DNA of 64,000 bases from Porphyromonadaceae bacterium. GTDB lineage: Bacteria; Bacteroidota; Bacteroidia; Bacteroidales; Dysgonomonadaceae. The notes under the pieces are model-generated. The model did not search any database, was not told where the DNA came from, and saw only the letters and a list, made by a program, of their open reading frames with translations. Where the stretch lies: the NCBI GenBank assembly GCA_021372865.1, contig JAJFTO010000016.1:186001-250000 (forward strand), read 5' to 3'. Both the position numbers and the translations under genes were made by a program. Shown here one piece after another: positions 43,808 to 52,430 of this stretch (its first letter is position 1; each line of letters begins with the position of its first letter).

Positions 43808-43843
43808 GCCGGAGCAGCGCAACCTGATCCACGATGCTCCGGC
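43808..43843 (+). terminator. Hairpin after the SusCD-lipoprotein genes
   Basis: GCCGGAGC (43808-43815) and GCTCCGGC (43836-43843) are perfect reverse complements with a 20-base loop, 13 bases after the lipoprotein stop. The stem can extend outward with wobble pairs. No T-run follows, so it may be a weak terminator or an mRNA-stabilising hairpin that sets the transport genes apart from the genes behind. Confidence 0.4.
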
Positions 43844-43999
43844 TGTTTGCGATAGCATATCGCTGATCGAACTGGTCAGCAGTCACCGAAAACAAATGGC
43901 AAAGAATTCGAAAATGTTAAATGATTATAATAAAATAAAAGATACATCTCTTTTTTTTATTTTTAATTTAAATATTTTTTATCTTAGGAAACTTTTCTT

Positions 44000-45043
44000 A
44001 TGCAAGATAAGTTAACCGGTTTAGCAGTCCTCGAAATGAAAAAGAAGCGGAAAGTGTCTATGCAGGATATCGCAGATCAATTGGGTGTTTCGAAAGGAAC
44101 CATTTCTCTGGTATTGAGCGGTAAAGCGGAAAGCGGTCGCATAAGCGAGGAAATGTGCCGGAAAGTTCGGGCAACAGCCGAGGAAATGAATTACCAGCCA
44201 AATGAGATCGCACGCAGTCTCAGTACCGGTAAAACCATGACAATTGGAGTGATTGTCAGTGACATATCCAACGAGTTTTTTGGGAGTATGACCTTCCACA
44301 TACAGGAACAGGCAAAGAAGTATGGTTACACGGTAGTCACGACAAATACCAACGAAAACCTGGATGAATTTAACAAGATGGTGACCATATTGCTCAACAA
44401 ACAGGTCGACGGGATTATATTTGTGCCTGTGGATAACGGACAGCATATTGCCGCCAGAATTACCAAAAGACATATCCCCCTGGTACAGATAGATCGTTTT
44501 TATTCAGACTTAGAGGCCAGCTACATCGTGGTGGACAATTACAAGATCTCTGCAAAAACCACGGAACATCTGATCCTGAAAGGGTTAAAGCGGATAGCGG
44601 TCATCTGTTATGATTTTGACGTGAGTGCCCTGATTGAGAGACGGCAAGGCTGTATCGATACGTTGAGCAAATATAATTTACTCGACCCCGGTTTGATTAA
44701 GAACATCCGTTATCAGTATCAGGAGGAAGATTTGAAACAAGCTATTCACGACCTGAAAAATAATTCCGACAAGATTGATGCCATCTTTTTTTGTTCCCGA
44801 AAGGTATTTATCACCGGCGTAAAGTACATGTATAAAAATGCCATCAGCATACCGGAAGACATGGAAGTGGTCTGTTTTGACAAGATCGACTCGTTCGCTA
44901 TCGCCAATATTCCAATTATTTACATCGAGCAACCCATCAGAAAAATGGGGGAAAAAGCGGTCGACATCCTCATGGAGCAGATGAATGGGTCGAATGATAG
45001 GAAACAATTTGTTTTTGATACGGAACTAAAATATATCAATTAA
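44000..45043 (+). CDS. LacI-family transcriptional regulator
   Basis: 347 residues. The N-terminal helix-turn-helix with hinge (about 18-75, VSMQDIADQLGVSKGTISLVLSGKAESGRISEEMCRKV ... YQPNEIARSL) is followed by a periplasmic-binding-protein-like sensor domain (about 80-345, TIGVIVSDISNEFFG ... GIIFVPVD ... VCFDKIDSFAIANIPI). The start could also be the ATG at 44036. It lies between the SusCD part and the alpha-mannosidase part on the same strand and is the likely regulator of the locus, responding to a mannose-type sugar or its phosphate (inference). Confidence 0.93.
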   Translation: MQDKLTGLAVLEMKKKRKVSMQDIADQLGVSKGTISLVLSGKAESGRISEEMCRKVRATAEEMNYQPNEIARSLSTGKTMTIGVIVSDISNEFFGSMTFHIQEQAKKYGYTVVTTNTNENLDEFNKMVTILLNKQVDGIIFVPVDNGQHIAARITKRHIPLVQIDRFYSDLEASYIVVDNYKISAKTTEHLILKGLKRIAVICYDFDVSALIERRQGCIDTLSKYNLLDPGLIKNIRYQYQEEDLKQAIHDLKNNSDKIDAIFFCSRKVFITGVKYMYKNAISIPEDMEVVCFDKIDSFAIANIPIIYIEQPIRKMGEKAVDILMEQMNGSNDRKQFVFDTELKYIN

Positions 45044-45141
45044 GCTTTGACAGGCTTCTCTGTCAATAATGGGAATGCAGCGCTGACATTTGATGAATCT
45101 TCTTCTTAAAATATATTTCTCCAAACCCAAACACCATAAAA

Positions 45142-47814
45142 ATGAATCCGATGAAAGTAATTCTTTTTACCCTCGCTATTTTGTGGGTCTCTTTTTCCTC
45201 TTTTGGAGCGTATGAGAAACCCCTTGTACCCAAGGTATCGAAGAAGGATACCATTCATGTGGTCGGACATGCACACATGGATATGAACTGGTTGTGGACA
45301 TACTCCGAAACCATGAAGATGTGCAACGACAATCTCAGGCAAGCCGTCGCCTTTATGAAGGAATTTCCGGATTATACCATGATTCAAAGCCAGGCTGCTG
45401 TCTACAATTTTGTGGAGAAGGTCGATCCTCCCTTGTTTGAGGAATTGAAAAAATATGTAAAAGAGGGACGCTTTGAACCCGTGGGCGGCATGTGGACCGA
45501 GGGAGACATGAATCTCTCTTCCGGTGAAGCCATTACCCGTTCCTTTTTGCTGGGACAACGCTACTTTAAGCAACATTTCGGAAAAATGGCCAACACCGGC
45601 TGGTTACCCGATAACTTCGGTCACATATCGCAGATGCCGCAAATATTGAAGCTGGCCGGTTGTGATTATTTTTACTTTCATCGCTGCAAACCTTATATCG
45701 GCACCTTCTGGTGGGAAGGCAGTGATTTATCGAAAGTGTTGTGTTACGCGAATGACACCTATAACGGCGATATCAACCTGAAACTGAAAGATGAACTGAC
45801 CCGATTCGACCCCAATGGGCACAGAATAATCCAGATTACGGGTGTGGGTGACCATGGTGGCGGCCCCACACGGGCAAATATTGAGATGGTTCATCAATTG
45901 GACAAGACGGACGGTTATCCTTCAGTGAAATTTACCACGGTTAACGATTTTTTCCGAAAAAGCGCCTCCGAAGCAAAAGAGAAACCGACACACCACGGAG
46001 AGATGCAGTTTATCTTCGAAGGTTGCTATACTACGGTATCGGAAATAAAATCGGGCAACCGAAACAACGAGAGCATGCTCTACAGCAATGAGTTCCTCAA
46101 TACGTTGCGCTGGTTGAAGGGCGAAGCGTATCCTGCCGAAGAGATCCGTGATCTCTGGATCACGCAGACGTTCAACCAGTTTCACGACATCCTCCCCGGC
46201 TCTGCCATTTACGAAGCCAATCGGGAAGCTGTAGCCCGCCATATGGAAAATCTCAGAAAATCGACCGAATTAAGGGATAATGCCTTCAGAAAAACGGCCG
46301 ATGAAATCAAATTTCAGGACAACATGGGACAACCGGTGGTTGCTCTTAACCTGCAGCCTGTCTCGCGCAAAACGGTTGTGGAGGCTGACGTCTATTCCCA
46401 CGTACAGCCAGCTTCTGTAAAACCGACCAGTTGGGGCAATTATTACGGATCCAAAAATATAACTCCCATCGACAAGGGACAGGGAAATTATCCTACGGTA
46501 CTGGTTCGCGATGCGTCGGGGAAAAAGTACCCCGCACAAATCGTCTGGTCGAAGGTCACTCCTCCGGGATTCACCTCTAAAGTACAATTTATCGTGGACG
46601 ATATGCCGGCAGGTGGATACAAAACGTTCTACGTGGATATGACCCGCCCCGGCACATTCAACGAGCCCATCCCCTTCGAAAACAATACTTTCGAGACTGA
46701 CTTTTTTAAGGTGAAGATCAATATGCAGACCGGTTCTATTGCAGGCTTGTATGACAAACGTTCCGGGAAGGAATATGTGCAGGAAGGCAAAGAACTGAAT
46801 CACCTCAAGATGTACCTTGAAGACAAAAAAGGAGGTATGAAGTCATGGACCCTGAATAAAATCGTGAAGGAAGAAGATGTCGATGACATCAAGAGCGTGA
46901 AGATCGTGGAAAACGGACCCGTACGGGCATGTATTGAAACCGTGAAGCAATGGGGTAAATCCAGCTTTACCGAAAGAACCTACCTTTACCGTTCTTATCC
47001 GAGAATAGATTACGAGATGGAGGTGCACTGGCTGGAGACCGGTACCGATTCAACCGACTCGCCCATGCTCAGAACCCACTTCCCGCTAAACTACGATACC
47101 GCGGCATTTTACAGCCAGGTGCCTTTCGATGTCGTTGAGCGTCCGGCAAACGGCAGATTTCGGGATGGAGACGTTCCCAAATACCTCACATCCCAGTCAA
47201 ATGTATATGGCGTGGATCCCGAAAAAGCCGACGGACAGGAGGTCCCCGCACAAAAATGGGTCGACGTGACCGACGGACAAACGGGTATCGCGCTGTTGAA
47301 TAAAACCAAATATGGCCATTCTTATCACGATGGTGAACTGAGACTTACCCTGATGAGGGCTGCAGGTAGTCCTGATATCTATCCCAATCTCGGAAAATTT
47401 GTTGTCAACTACGCGCTCTATCCGCATGCGGGCGACTGGAAGAATGGCGTTTGGGCAGAAGGGGATGATTACAATGTACCCGTGCTGGCAGCGGAACCTC
47501 CCTCACTGGCACTGGTTAAAAGCCACGCTACACAACCCGAAGAGAAATCGTTCTTCTCAGTGAGTCAGCCCAATGTGGCGATCACCGGTATCAAACAATC
47601 GGAGGAGGGCGACGAGCTCATCATCAGGATGGTTGAGATTGAGGGCAAAGCGACAACAGTGAGTGTGCAGCTGCCCGTTTCCGCGAGGTCGGCGCGCAGA
47701 TTAAACCTGATAGAGATGCCCTTACAGCAGGCTCCATCACCTACATTACAGGGCACCACCCTGACAGTACAGCTGAAGCCCCACGAAATAGTCACCATCG
47801 GGATCAGGCCCTGA
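45142..47814 (+). CDS. GH38 alpha-mannosidase
   Basis: 890 residues with a signal peptide (VILFTLAILWVSFSSFGA). The GH38 catalytic domain opens with VVGHAHMDMNWLWTY: His43, His45 and Asp47 are the first zinc-site residues. The nucleophile Asp at about residue 157 lies in TGWLPDNFGH. Then come QFHDILPGSAIYEA and the large beta-rich C-terminal domain (ENNTFETDFFKVKI ... YEMEVHWLETGTDS). It removes alpha-linked mannose (alpha-1,2/1,3/1,6) in the periplasm. It begins the catabolic part of the locus, 98 bases after the LacI gene. Confidence 0.95.
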   Translation: MNPMKVILFTLAILWVSFSSFGAYEKPLVPKVSKKDTIHVVGHAHMDMNWLWTYSETMKMCNDNLRQAVAFMKEFPDYTMIQSQAAVYNFVEKVDPPLFEELKKYVKEGRFEPVGGMWTEGDMNLSSGEAITRSFLLGQRYFKQHFGKMANTGWLPDNFGHISQMPQILKLAGCDYFYFHRCKPYIGTFWWEGSDLSKVLCYANDTYNGDINLKLKDELTRFDPNGHRIIQITGVGDHGGGPTRANIEMVHQLDKTDGYPSVKFTTVNDFFRKSASEAKEKPTHHGEMQFIFEGCYTTVSEIKSGNRNNESMLYSNEFLNTLRWLKGEAYPAEEIRDLWITQTFNQFHDILPGSAIYEANREAVARHMENLRKSTELRDNAFRKTADEIKFQDNMGQPVVALNLQPVSRKTVVEADVYSHVQPASVKPTSWGNYYGSKNITPIDKGQGNYPTVLVRDASGKKYPAQIVWSKVTPPGFTSKVQFIVDDMPAGGYKTFYVDMTRPGTFNEPIPFENNTFETDFFKVKINMQTGSIAGLYDKRSGKEYVQEGKELNHLKMYLEDKKGGMKSWTLNKIVKEEDVDDIKSVKIVENGPVRACIETVKQWGKSSFTERTYLYRSYPRIDYEMEVHWLETGTDSTDSPMLRTHFPLNYDTAAFYSQVPFDVVERPANGRFRDGDVPKYLTSQSNVYGVDPEKADGQEVPAQKWVDVTDGQTGIALLNKTKYGHSYHDGELRLTLMRAAGSPDIYPNLGKFVVNYALYPHAGDWKNGVWAEGDDYNVPVLAAEPPSLALVKSHATQPEEKSFFSVSQPNVAITGIKQSEEGDELIIRMVEIEGKATTVSVQLPVSARSARRLNLIEMPLQQAPSPTLQGTTLTVQLKPHEIVTIGIRP

Positions 47815-47841
47815 CAGGCTGGTATTTGGATTGAATAACAA

Positions 47842-48861
47842 ATGCTTATGATCGTACTGGAAAACAATCAAATCGTACTGAAAATTGATCCCGCAGGAGG
47901 GGCTTATGTCGATTTTCACCTGAAAGAACGACCCCTGAATCCTATCAATTGGGCTATTGAAGATGAGACACAGCCACCTTTTAAAGGCCACTTCCTTTGC
48001 TTCGATCGCTGGGGCCCCCCCACGAAGGCCGAGCAATCTAACGGGTTTGTGCATCACGGTGAGGCAAGCACTCTGCAATGGGAATTATTGAACAGCCCCC
48101 GGGCTGGTGCTACTGGTCAAGGTACCATGCGCTGCACTCTGCCCATGGGACGACTGGAATTGACACGGCAGATCAGTCTGATGGAGGAGGAACCGGTTTT
48201 TCTCGTTTCTGAGAAAATAAGAAACCTCAATCCATACGGACGCATGTTTAATATCGTACAACATGTAACCATTGCTCCCCCCTTTCTCGATCAGTCCACT
48301 TTATGCGACCATAATGCGGTGAGGGGGTTCGAAGACAGGGAGGACGGTAGTTTGCATCAGGAAGAACCGGTTTTACATTGGCCCGAAGCAATGCATGACG
48401 GCAAAAGGGTAGACCTGCGACGTTTTCAGGATCCCTGGCCCAGGGTGTCGTCTTTCGTTTACGACGAACGGGACGTCTACGGCTGGGTTACTGCTGCTAA
48501 TCCGGCACTGGGGCAGATGTTGGGTTATGTCTGGAAAATCAGTGATTATCCCTGGATAAACTTTTGGCGTTCAATGCAGGATGGTAAGTCCGTTGCGTTC
48601 GGCATGGAATTTGGCACTACGGGATTACATGAACCTTTTCCCGTGCTGGCCCGAAAAGGCAAGATCTTTGAACGGAATTTATACGATTTTATCGACGCCG
48701 GTGAAACCATTGATAAGACTTTCCTCGCTTTTCTGACCCACATCCCCGGTGATTATCAAGGGGTGAATCAGATCATCTTTGATAATTCCGGTTTTGTGAT
48801 CATTGAAAAGGATAGGCGAGACAGAAAAACACGCTATAACCATATAATTTTTCCACAATGA
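47842..48861 (+). CDS. Hypothetical protein, galactose-mutarotase-like fold
   Basis: 339 residues, no signal peptide. The beta-rich sequence (IDPAGGAYVDFHLK ... FVHHGEASTLQWELL ... LELTRQISL ... RMFNIVQHVTIAPPFL ... GMEFGTTGLHEPF) resembles the aldose-epimerase/galactose-mutarotase supersandwich, with several conserved-looking His residues. No named family is recognised. Its stop overlaps the start of the isomerase gene by 4 bases, so it is made together with the mannose enzymes. A mutarotase supplying the right mannose anomer to the isomerase would fit (inference). A second ATG lies at 47848. Confidence 0.6.
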   Translation: MLMIVLENNQIVLKIDPAGGAYVDFHLKERPLNPINWAIEDETQPPFKGHFLCFDRWGPPTKAEQSNGFVHHGEASTLQWELLNSPRAGATGQGTMRCTLPMGRLELTRQISLMEEEPVFLVSEKIRNLNPYGRMFNIVQHVTIAPPFLDQSTLCDHNAVRGFEDREDGSLHQEEPVLHWPEAMHDGKRVDLRRFQDPWPRVSSFVYDERDVYGWVTAANPALGQMLGYVWKISDYPWINFWRSMQDGKSVAFGMEFGTTGLHEPFPVLARKGKIFERNLYDFIDAGETIDKTFLAFLTHIPGDYQGVNQIIFDNSGFVIIEKDRRDRKTRYNHIIFPQ

Positions 48862-49535
48862 AACGAAGTGAGATCAATCAGATTTTAAGTGATGCAAAGG
48901 AGTATCTGCACAAAAAAAACTTCTTGTTGCCTCCCTGGGCTTATTGGACGACAGACGAGTGGAGAAAGAACAGGAAGAATGCAGATGAGATTTTTACCAA
49001 CATGCTTGGATGGGATATTACCGATTTTGGCTCGGGTGATTTTCATAAACGGGGGTTGTTTCTGTTTACTCTCAGAAACGGAAAATTCAATGTCGACAAG
49101 AAATTATATGCCGAAAAAATCATGATTGTAGAAGAAAATCAGGAAACGCCGATGCACTACCATTGGTCGAAGATGGAAGATATCATCAACCGTGGCGGTG
49201 GAAACCTGGTACTGGAACTTTATCACGCAACCCCTGATAACCAGCTTGAACCATTTGACGTTCATTTTAAAAAAGATGGTATCAGTTGTACAGCCGCGGC
49301 CGGAGAGAGAGTTGTTTTGACACCCGGGGAAAGTATTTCCCTGGAACAAGGGATGTATCATCGCTTCTACGGCGAAGTGGGAAAAGGAAAAGTGCTGGTG
49401 GGGGAGGTGAGTATGGTAAATGATGATTCGACAGATAACTGTTTCTTCGAGACTGTCGGAAGATTTCCGACCATCGTGGAGGACGAGGAGCCGCTATACC
49501 TGCTGGTAAATGATTACAACATTTTTTTAACTTAA
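48858..49535 (+). CDS. D-lyxose/D-mannose ketol-isomerase
   Basis: 225 residues of the cupin-type sugar isomerase family (EcSI/YdaE type). Metal ligands are visible as His100 and His102 (MHYHWSK), Glu107 (KMEDIINRGGG) and His168 (QGMYHRFYG). The family interconverts D-lyxose/D-xylulose and D-mannose/D-fructose. In a locus with two mannosidases, mannose to fructose is the likely reaction, giving the substrate for the PfkB kinase encoded 10 bases downstream. Cytoplasmic. Confidence 0.93.
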   Translation: MKRSEINQILSDAKEYLHKKNFLLPPWAYWTTDEWRKNRKNADEIFTNMLGWDITDFGSGDFHKRGLFLFTLRNGKFNVDKKLYAEKIMIVEENQETPMHYHWSKMEDIINRGGGNLVLELYHATPDNQLEPFDVHFKKDGISCTAAAGERVVLTPGESISLEQGMYHRFYGEVGKGKVLVGEVSMVNDDSTDNCFFETVGRFPTIVEDEEPLYLLVNDYNIFLT

Positions 49536-49545
49536 AAAAACGAGA

Positions 49546-50739
49546 ATGCGGAAAAAGAAAATTGTCGTTTCCGGCACAGGGTGCTGTTTGGTGGACCGGC
49601 TCTATAACACAGTATCATTTCATTCGGATGTTTTTCTTTCTTTTTCTTCTAAAAAAAGAGGAGATGGGGGGCTTAGTCCGGGTCATCTGGTGCTGAAAGA
49701 AGAGTTTGAAACGTTCGCAAACAAAAATTTCCCTGTTGTTCTCCATGAACTAACAGCGGGGAAGGCCCCTGACAGGATCAATGTCGGTGGACCCTGTATT
49801 GTGGCGCTCATTCACGCTGCACAGATTACCAATGGAACGGATTGCGAAATCAGGTTCTACGGATGTCACGGAGCTGACGAGAACGGAAATTTCCTGTTGG
49901 ACGCATTGAAGAAACTGCCGGTAAACATAAACCATTATCAACAAATTGGTAGCCTGACACCTTCTACCGATGTCTTCTCCGATCCCGATTACGACAAGGG
50001 ACATGGTGAAAGGGTTTTTGTGAACTCCATCGGTGCGGCATGGGACTATGGACCCGAAAATCTGGATGCTGACTTTTTCAAATCAGACATCGTTGTCTTC
50101 GGGGGAACGGCACTGGTTCCGCAGATACACCTTCATCTGGGCGAATTGCTGCAACAGGCAAAGGCAAAGGGATGCATTACGCTAGTGAACACGGTATTTG
50201 ATTTCGTGAATGAGAAAGCGAATCCGCAGCAGAGATGGCCCCTAGGGAGAGACGATGAGAGCTATCCATACATTGATCTCCTGATTACTGACAGGGACGA
50301 GGCATTACGCCTGAGCGGGGAATTAAGTCTGGACAAAGCCATACAGTTTTTTATGGCCAAACAAACAGGTGCGGTAATGATCACAAATGGCGCTGAGAAT
50401 GTATGGATCTGTGCCGACAGTGAATTGTTCGGGAAGGTTGATATGAAGGAATTGCCAGTATCTAAATCCGTGTCGCACAAGATCAGAAAAAAACTGTGTG
50501 ACGGAGACACAACAGGCTGCGGGGATAATTTCGTTGGCGGTGTAATTGGTTCGCTGATATTTCAGCTCCTTGCAGGCAGGGAAAAAGTGGACATGGAGGA
50601 GGCTACGGCGCTTGGCATCGTCTCTGGTGGGTACGCATGCCTCTATATAGGTGGTACTTTTTTTGAAAAGTACCCGGGAGAAAAATATGAACGGATGATT
50701 CCTATTCTGGACGATTACAAAAAACAAATTCATTCGTAA
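49546..50739 (+). CDS. PfkB-family sugar kinase, probable fructokinase
   Basis: 397 residues, ribokinase/PfkB fold: N-terminal GTGCCLVDRLY, the glycine-rich INVGGPCIVAL, and the C-terminal signature CDGDTTGCGDNFVGG with the catalytic Asp at about residue 326. It is longer than typical fructokinases (about 300-330 residues) because of an insert around residues 25-65. Its position directly after the D-mannose isomerase suggests phosphorylation of fructose. Followed 7 bases later by a broken mannitol-dehydrogenase start. Confidence 0.88.
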   Translation: MRKKKIVVSGTGCCLVDRLYNTVSFHSDVFLSFSSKKRGDGGLSPGHLVLKEEFETFANKNFPVVLHELTAGKAPDRINVGGPCIVALIHAAQITNGTDCEIRFYGCHGADENGNFLLDALKKLPVNINHYQQIGSLTPSTDVFSDPDYDKGHGERVFVNSIGAAWDYGPENLDADFFKSDIVVFGGTALVPQIHLHLGELLQQAKAKGCITLVNTVFDFVNEKANPQQRWPLGRDDESYPYIDLLITDRDEALRLSGELSLDKAIQFFMAKQTGAVMITNGAENVWICADSELFGKVDMKELPVSKSVSHKIRKKLCDGDTTGCGDNFVGGVIGSLIFQLLAGREKVDMEEATALGIVSGGYACLYIGGTFFEKYPGEKYERMIPILDDYKKQIHS

Positions 50740-50746
50740 ACGACGT

Positions 50747-50839
50747 ATGGAGAAGAAATCCATCCTGATTTTTGGTGCAGGCAAGATAGGCCGCTCGTTT
50801 ATCGGACAGCTGTTTGATACGTCGGTGTTTAAGGTATAA
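50747..50839 (+). pseudogene. N-terminal stub of a mannitol-dehydrogenase-family gene
   Basis: 30 codons reading MEKKSILIFGAGKIGRSFIG and on to FKV-stop. GAGKIGRSFIGQLF is the Rossmann start of the mannitol-1-phosphate/mannitol dehydrogenase family (about 380-530 residues when complete). One frame further on, IIDVMD continues the expected strand, so a frameshift and then a deletion removed the rest, and the XRE gene follows at once. Confidence 0.75.
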
Positions 50840-50889
50840 TCGACGTTATGGATTTCACCTTTACTGATAAACATAAAAAAATAACCGAA

Positions 50890-51312
50890 ATGATTACAGA
50901 ACCTACAGTAAAACTAAATACGCAGCATATCGGAGCCAATGTACGACGTGTCCGGATGTATTTTGGCGTGAAACAGGGCGCGCTGGCTTCTGATCTTGGA
51001 ATCAGTCAGCAGGAAGTTTCGAAGATTGAACGGCAGGATGAAATTGAGGAAGGAATGGTTACCAGAATTGCCATCGCATTAAGCGTTCCAACCGAAGTAA
51101 TCCGGAATTTTGATGCGGAAAGGGCCATTTTTAATATCAATAATATCATCGGGAGTACTTTTTTACAAGCTTTTCCTTCGGTTGTTTCACTGGAACAAAG
51201 TGCTACCTTGGGAGCGCCACAGATCAGTGATCCGTTGGGTAAGATCGTGGAACTCTATGAACGTTTGTTGAAAAGTGAAAAGGAAAAGATTGAGCTATTG
51301 ATAAACAAATAA
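50890..51312 (+). CDS. XRE-family helix-turn-helix regulator 1
   Basis: 140 residues from the ATG at 50890. The helix-turn-helix occupies about residues 12-65 (ANVRRVRMYFGVKQGALASDLGISQQEVSKIERQ). The C-terminal tail ends KIVELYERLLKSEKEKIELL, a charged helix. The frame is open to an ATG at 50848, but those 14 codons run in frame from the frameshifted mannitol-dehydrogenase remnant, so I prefer 50890. A related regulator follows 48 bases later. Confidence 0.8.
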   Translation: MITEPTVKLNTQHIGANVRRVRMYFGVKQGALASDLGISQQEVSKIERQDEIEEGMVTRIAIALSVPTEVIRNFDAERAIFNINNIIGSTFLQAFPSVVSLEQSATLGAPQISDPLGKIVELYERLLKSEKEKIELLINK

Positions 51313-51360
51313 TTCTGTTTGGCTTTCAGTGTTGGTTAAAGAATTTAAATACAAAAAACG

Positions 51361-51774
51361 ATGGAAAAGACAGATTACGGGAATTCTATTCATCTCGGAA
51401 GGAAAATAGAACGGGTACGTCGACTTCGTGGTTTGACGCAGTCTGAACTTGGCGGATTGTTGGGTATCAGCAAACAGGCAATATCAAAGATAGAACAGAC
51501 AGAAAAATTAAACGACGACCGGCTGATAGAAATTGCTACGGTACTGGGCGTGACCCTGGAAGGAATAAAAAAGTACGATGAAGTTACTGTTCTGTATAAT
51601 TCGAACAGCTTTTATATGAACTACTATTTTGACACAGCTATAACAAGTCATGAACATACTTTTTCCAGTTTCCCAATTAATAAGACAATAGAGTTATTCG
51701 AAAAGCTGCTGGATAATGAGAGAGTGAAATTTGAATCTTTAAAAAAAGAGAAAGAATTGCAGTCTGTGAAATGA
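51361..51774 (+). CDS. XRE-family helix-turn-helix regulator 2
   Basis: 137 residues. Helix-turn-helix at about residues 10-65 (LGRKIERVRRLRGLTQSELGGLLGISKQAISKIEQTEK). The C-terminal helix KTIELFEKLLDNERVKFESL closely resembles the tail of regulator 1, so the two probably arose by duplication and may form heterodimers (inference). It is the last gene before the strong terminator at 51895. Confidence 0.85.
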   Translation: MEKTDYGNSIHLGRKIERVRRLRGLTQSELGGLLGISKQAISKIEQTEKLNDDRLIEIATVLGVTLEGIKKYDEVTVLYNSNSFYMNYYFDTAITSHEHTFSSFPINKTIELFEKLLDNERVKFESLKKEKELQSVK

Positions 51775-51894
51775 TGAGAGCGGTATGCGAGCATTGTCTT
51801 TGGTTGTGTAATTTAAACTGTGTCAGGTTTTATTTTTATAGTTAATTCAAAGTTTTTTTTAATGAATAATACAAAGACCTAAGTTTTGTTGGTC

Positions 51895-51928
51895 AAAAAC
51901 GGATAGGGGCCGCCCCCTATCCGTTTTT
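51895..51928 (+). terminator. Strong rho-independent terminator
   Basis: AAAAACGGATAGGGG (51895-51909) pairs perfectly with CCCCTATCCGTTTTT (51914-51928) across a 4-base loop and ends in a T-run. It lies 120 bases after the second XRE gene and closes the first half of the locus. The A-tract on the left makes it usable in both directions. Confidence 0.85.
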
Positions 51929-51975
51929 ATTTTCCAATGGTTTAAAGCATCGCAGGCTCTTCCACACCTACCAGT

Positions 51976-52122
51976 TCACACCCTCGTACGTTTACCTGTT
52001 ACAAGGCTGCAACGTGAAAGTACACTCACAGTGCAACCCGAATAATGTTGCGTAAAGCGCATCCCGTTCTCTGCAAGTTTATCGATAGCAGGATTTTTTA
52101 TCTTTCGCTGTCTGTAACAACC
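51976..52122 (-). pseudogene. Antisense sulfatase remnant
   Basis: Minus-strand open stretch of about 48 codons reading KNPAIDKLAENGMRFTQHY, then SGCTVSVLSRCSLVTGKRTRV-stop. This is the conserved region around the sulfatase active site. The signature C/S-x-P-x-R is damaged (S-V-L-S-R, Pro replaced by Leu), and both ends of the gene are gone. It lies opposite in direction to the intact sulfatases downstream. Confidence 0.7.
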
Positions 52123-52263
52123 TTAAATCACCCGAAATTTCTCGTTGATGAAGTATTTTACAAGATGAATATTTCATTTAAGCCAAAAGCTGCTGACAAA
52201 TTACGTCGCATATAAATGTACCGTTAAAAAAAAGTAATATTATTTTGGGTGAGGTTGTTTTAT

Positions 52264-52304
52264 TTTATTTAAACAAAAAATATTCTTTTATTTGTTTAAA
52301 TAAA
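52264..52304. promoter_or_regulatory. AT-rich inverted repeat, candidate operator
   Basis: TTTATTTAAACAAA (52264-52277) and TTTGTTTAAATAAA (52291-52304) are perfect 14-bp reverse complements with a 13-base spacer, about 130-165 bases upstream of the first sulfatase of the second half of the locus. It could be an operator for the LacI or XRE proteins. Bases 51929-52430 otherwise hold only the sulfatase remnant and AT-rich DNA. Confidence 0.4.
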
Positions 52305-52430
52305 TATTCATGAAAGAAAAATTAAAAAACGGGTTCCGATAATTTCTTAAGAGGTTATTCTGTCATACTGAAATTGCCAACTATTTTAAAAAATATTACT
52401 TATAAGTCACCAAAAAAACACTTTTTATTT

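Noticed and set aside
43808..43843. Hairpin as a definite rho-independent terminator
   Set aside because: The stem is good, but the loop is 20 bases and no T-run follows. I list it only as a possible terminator.
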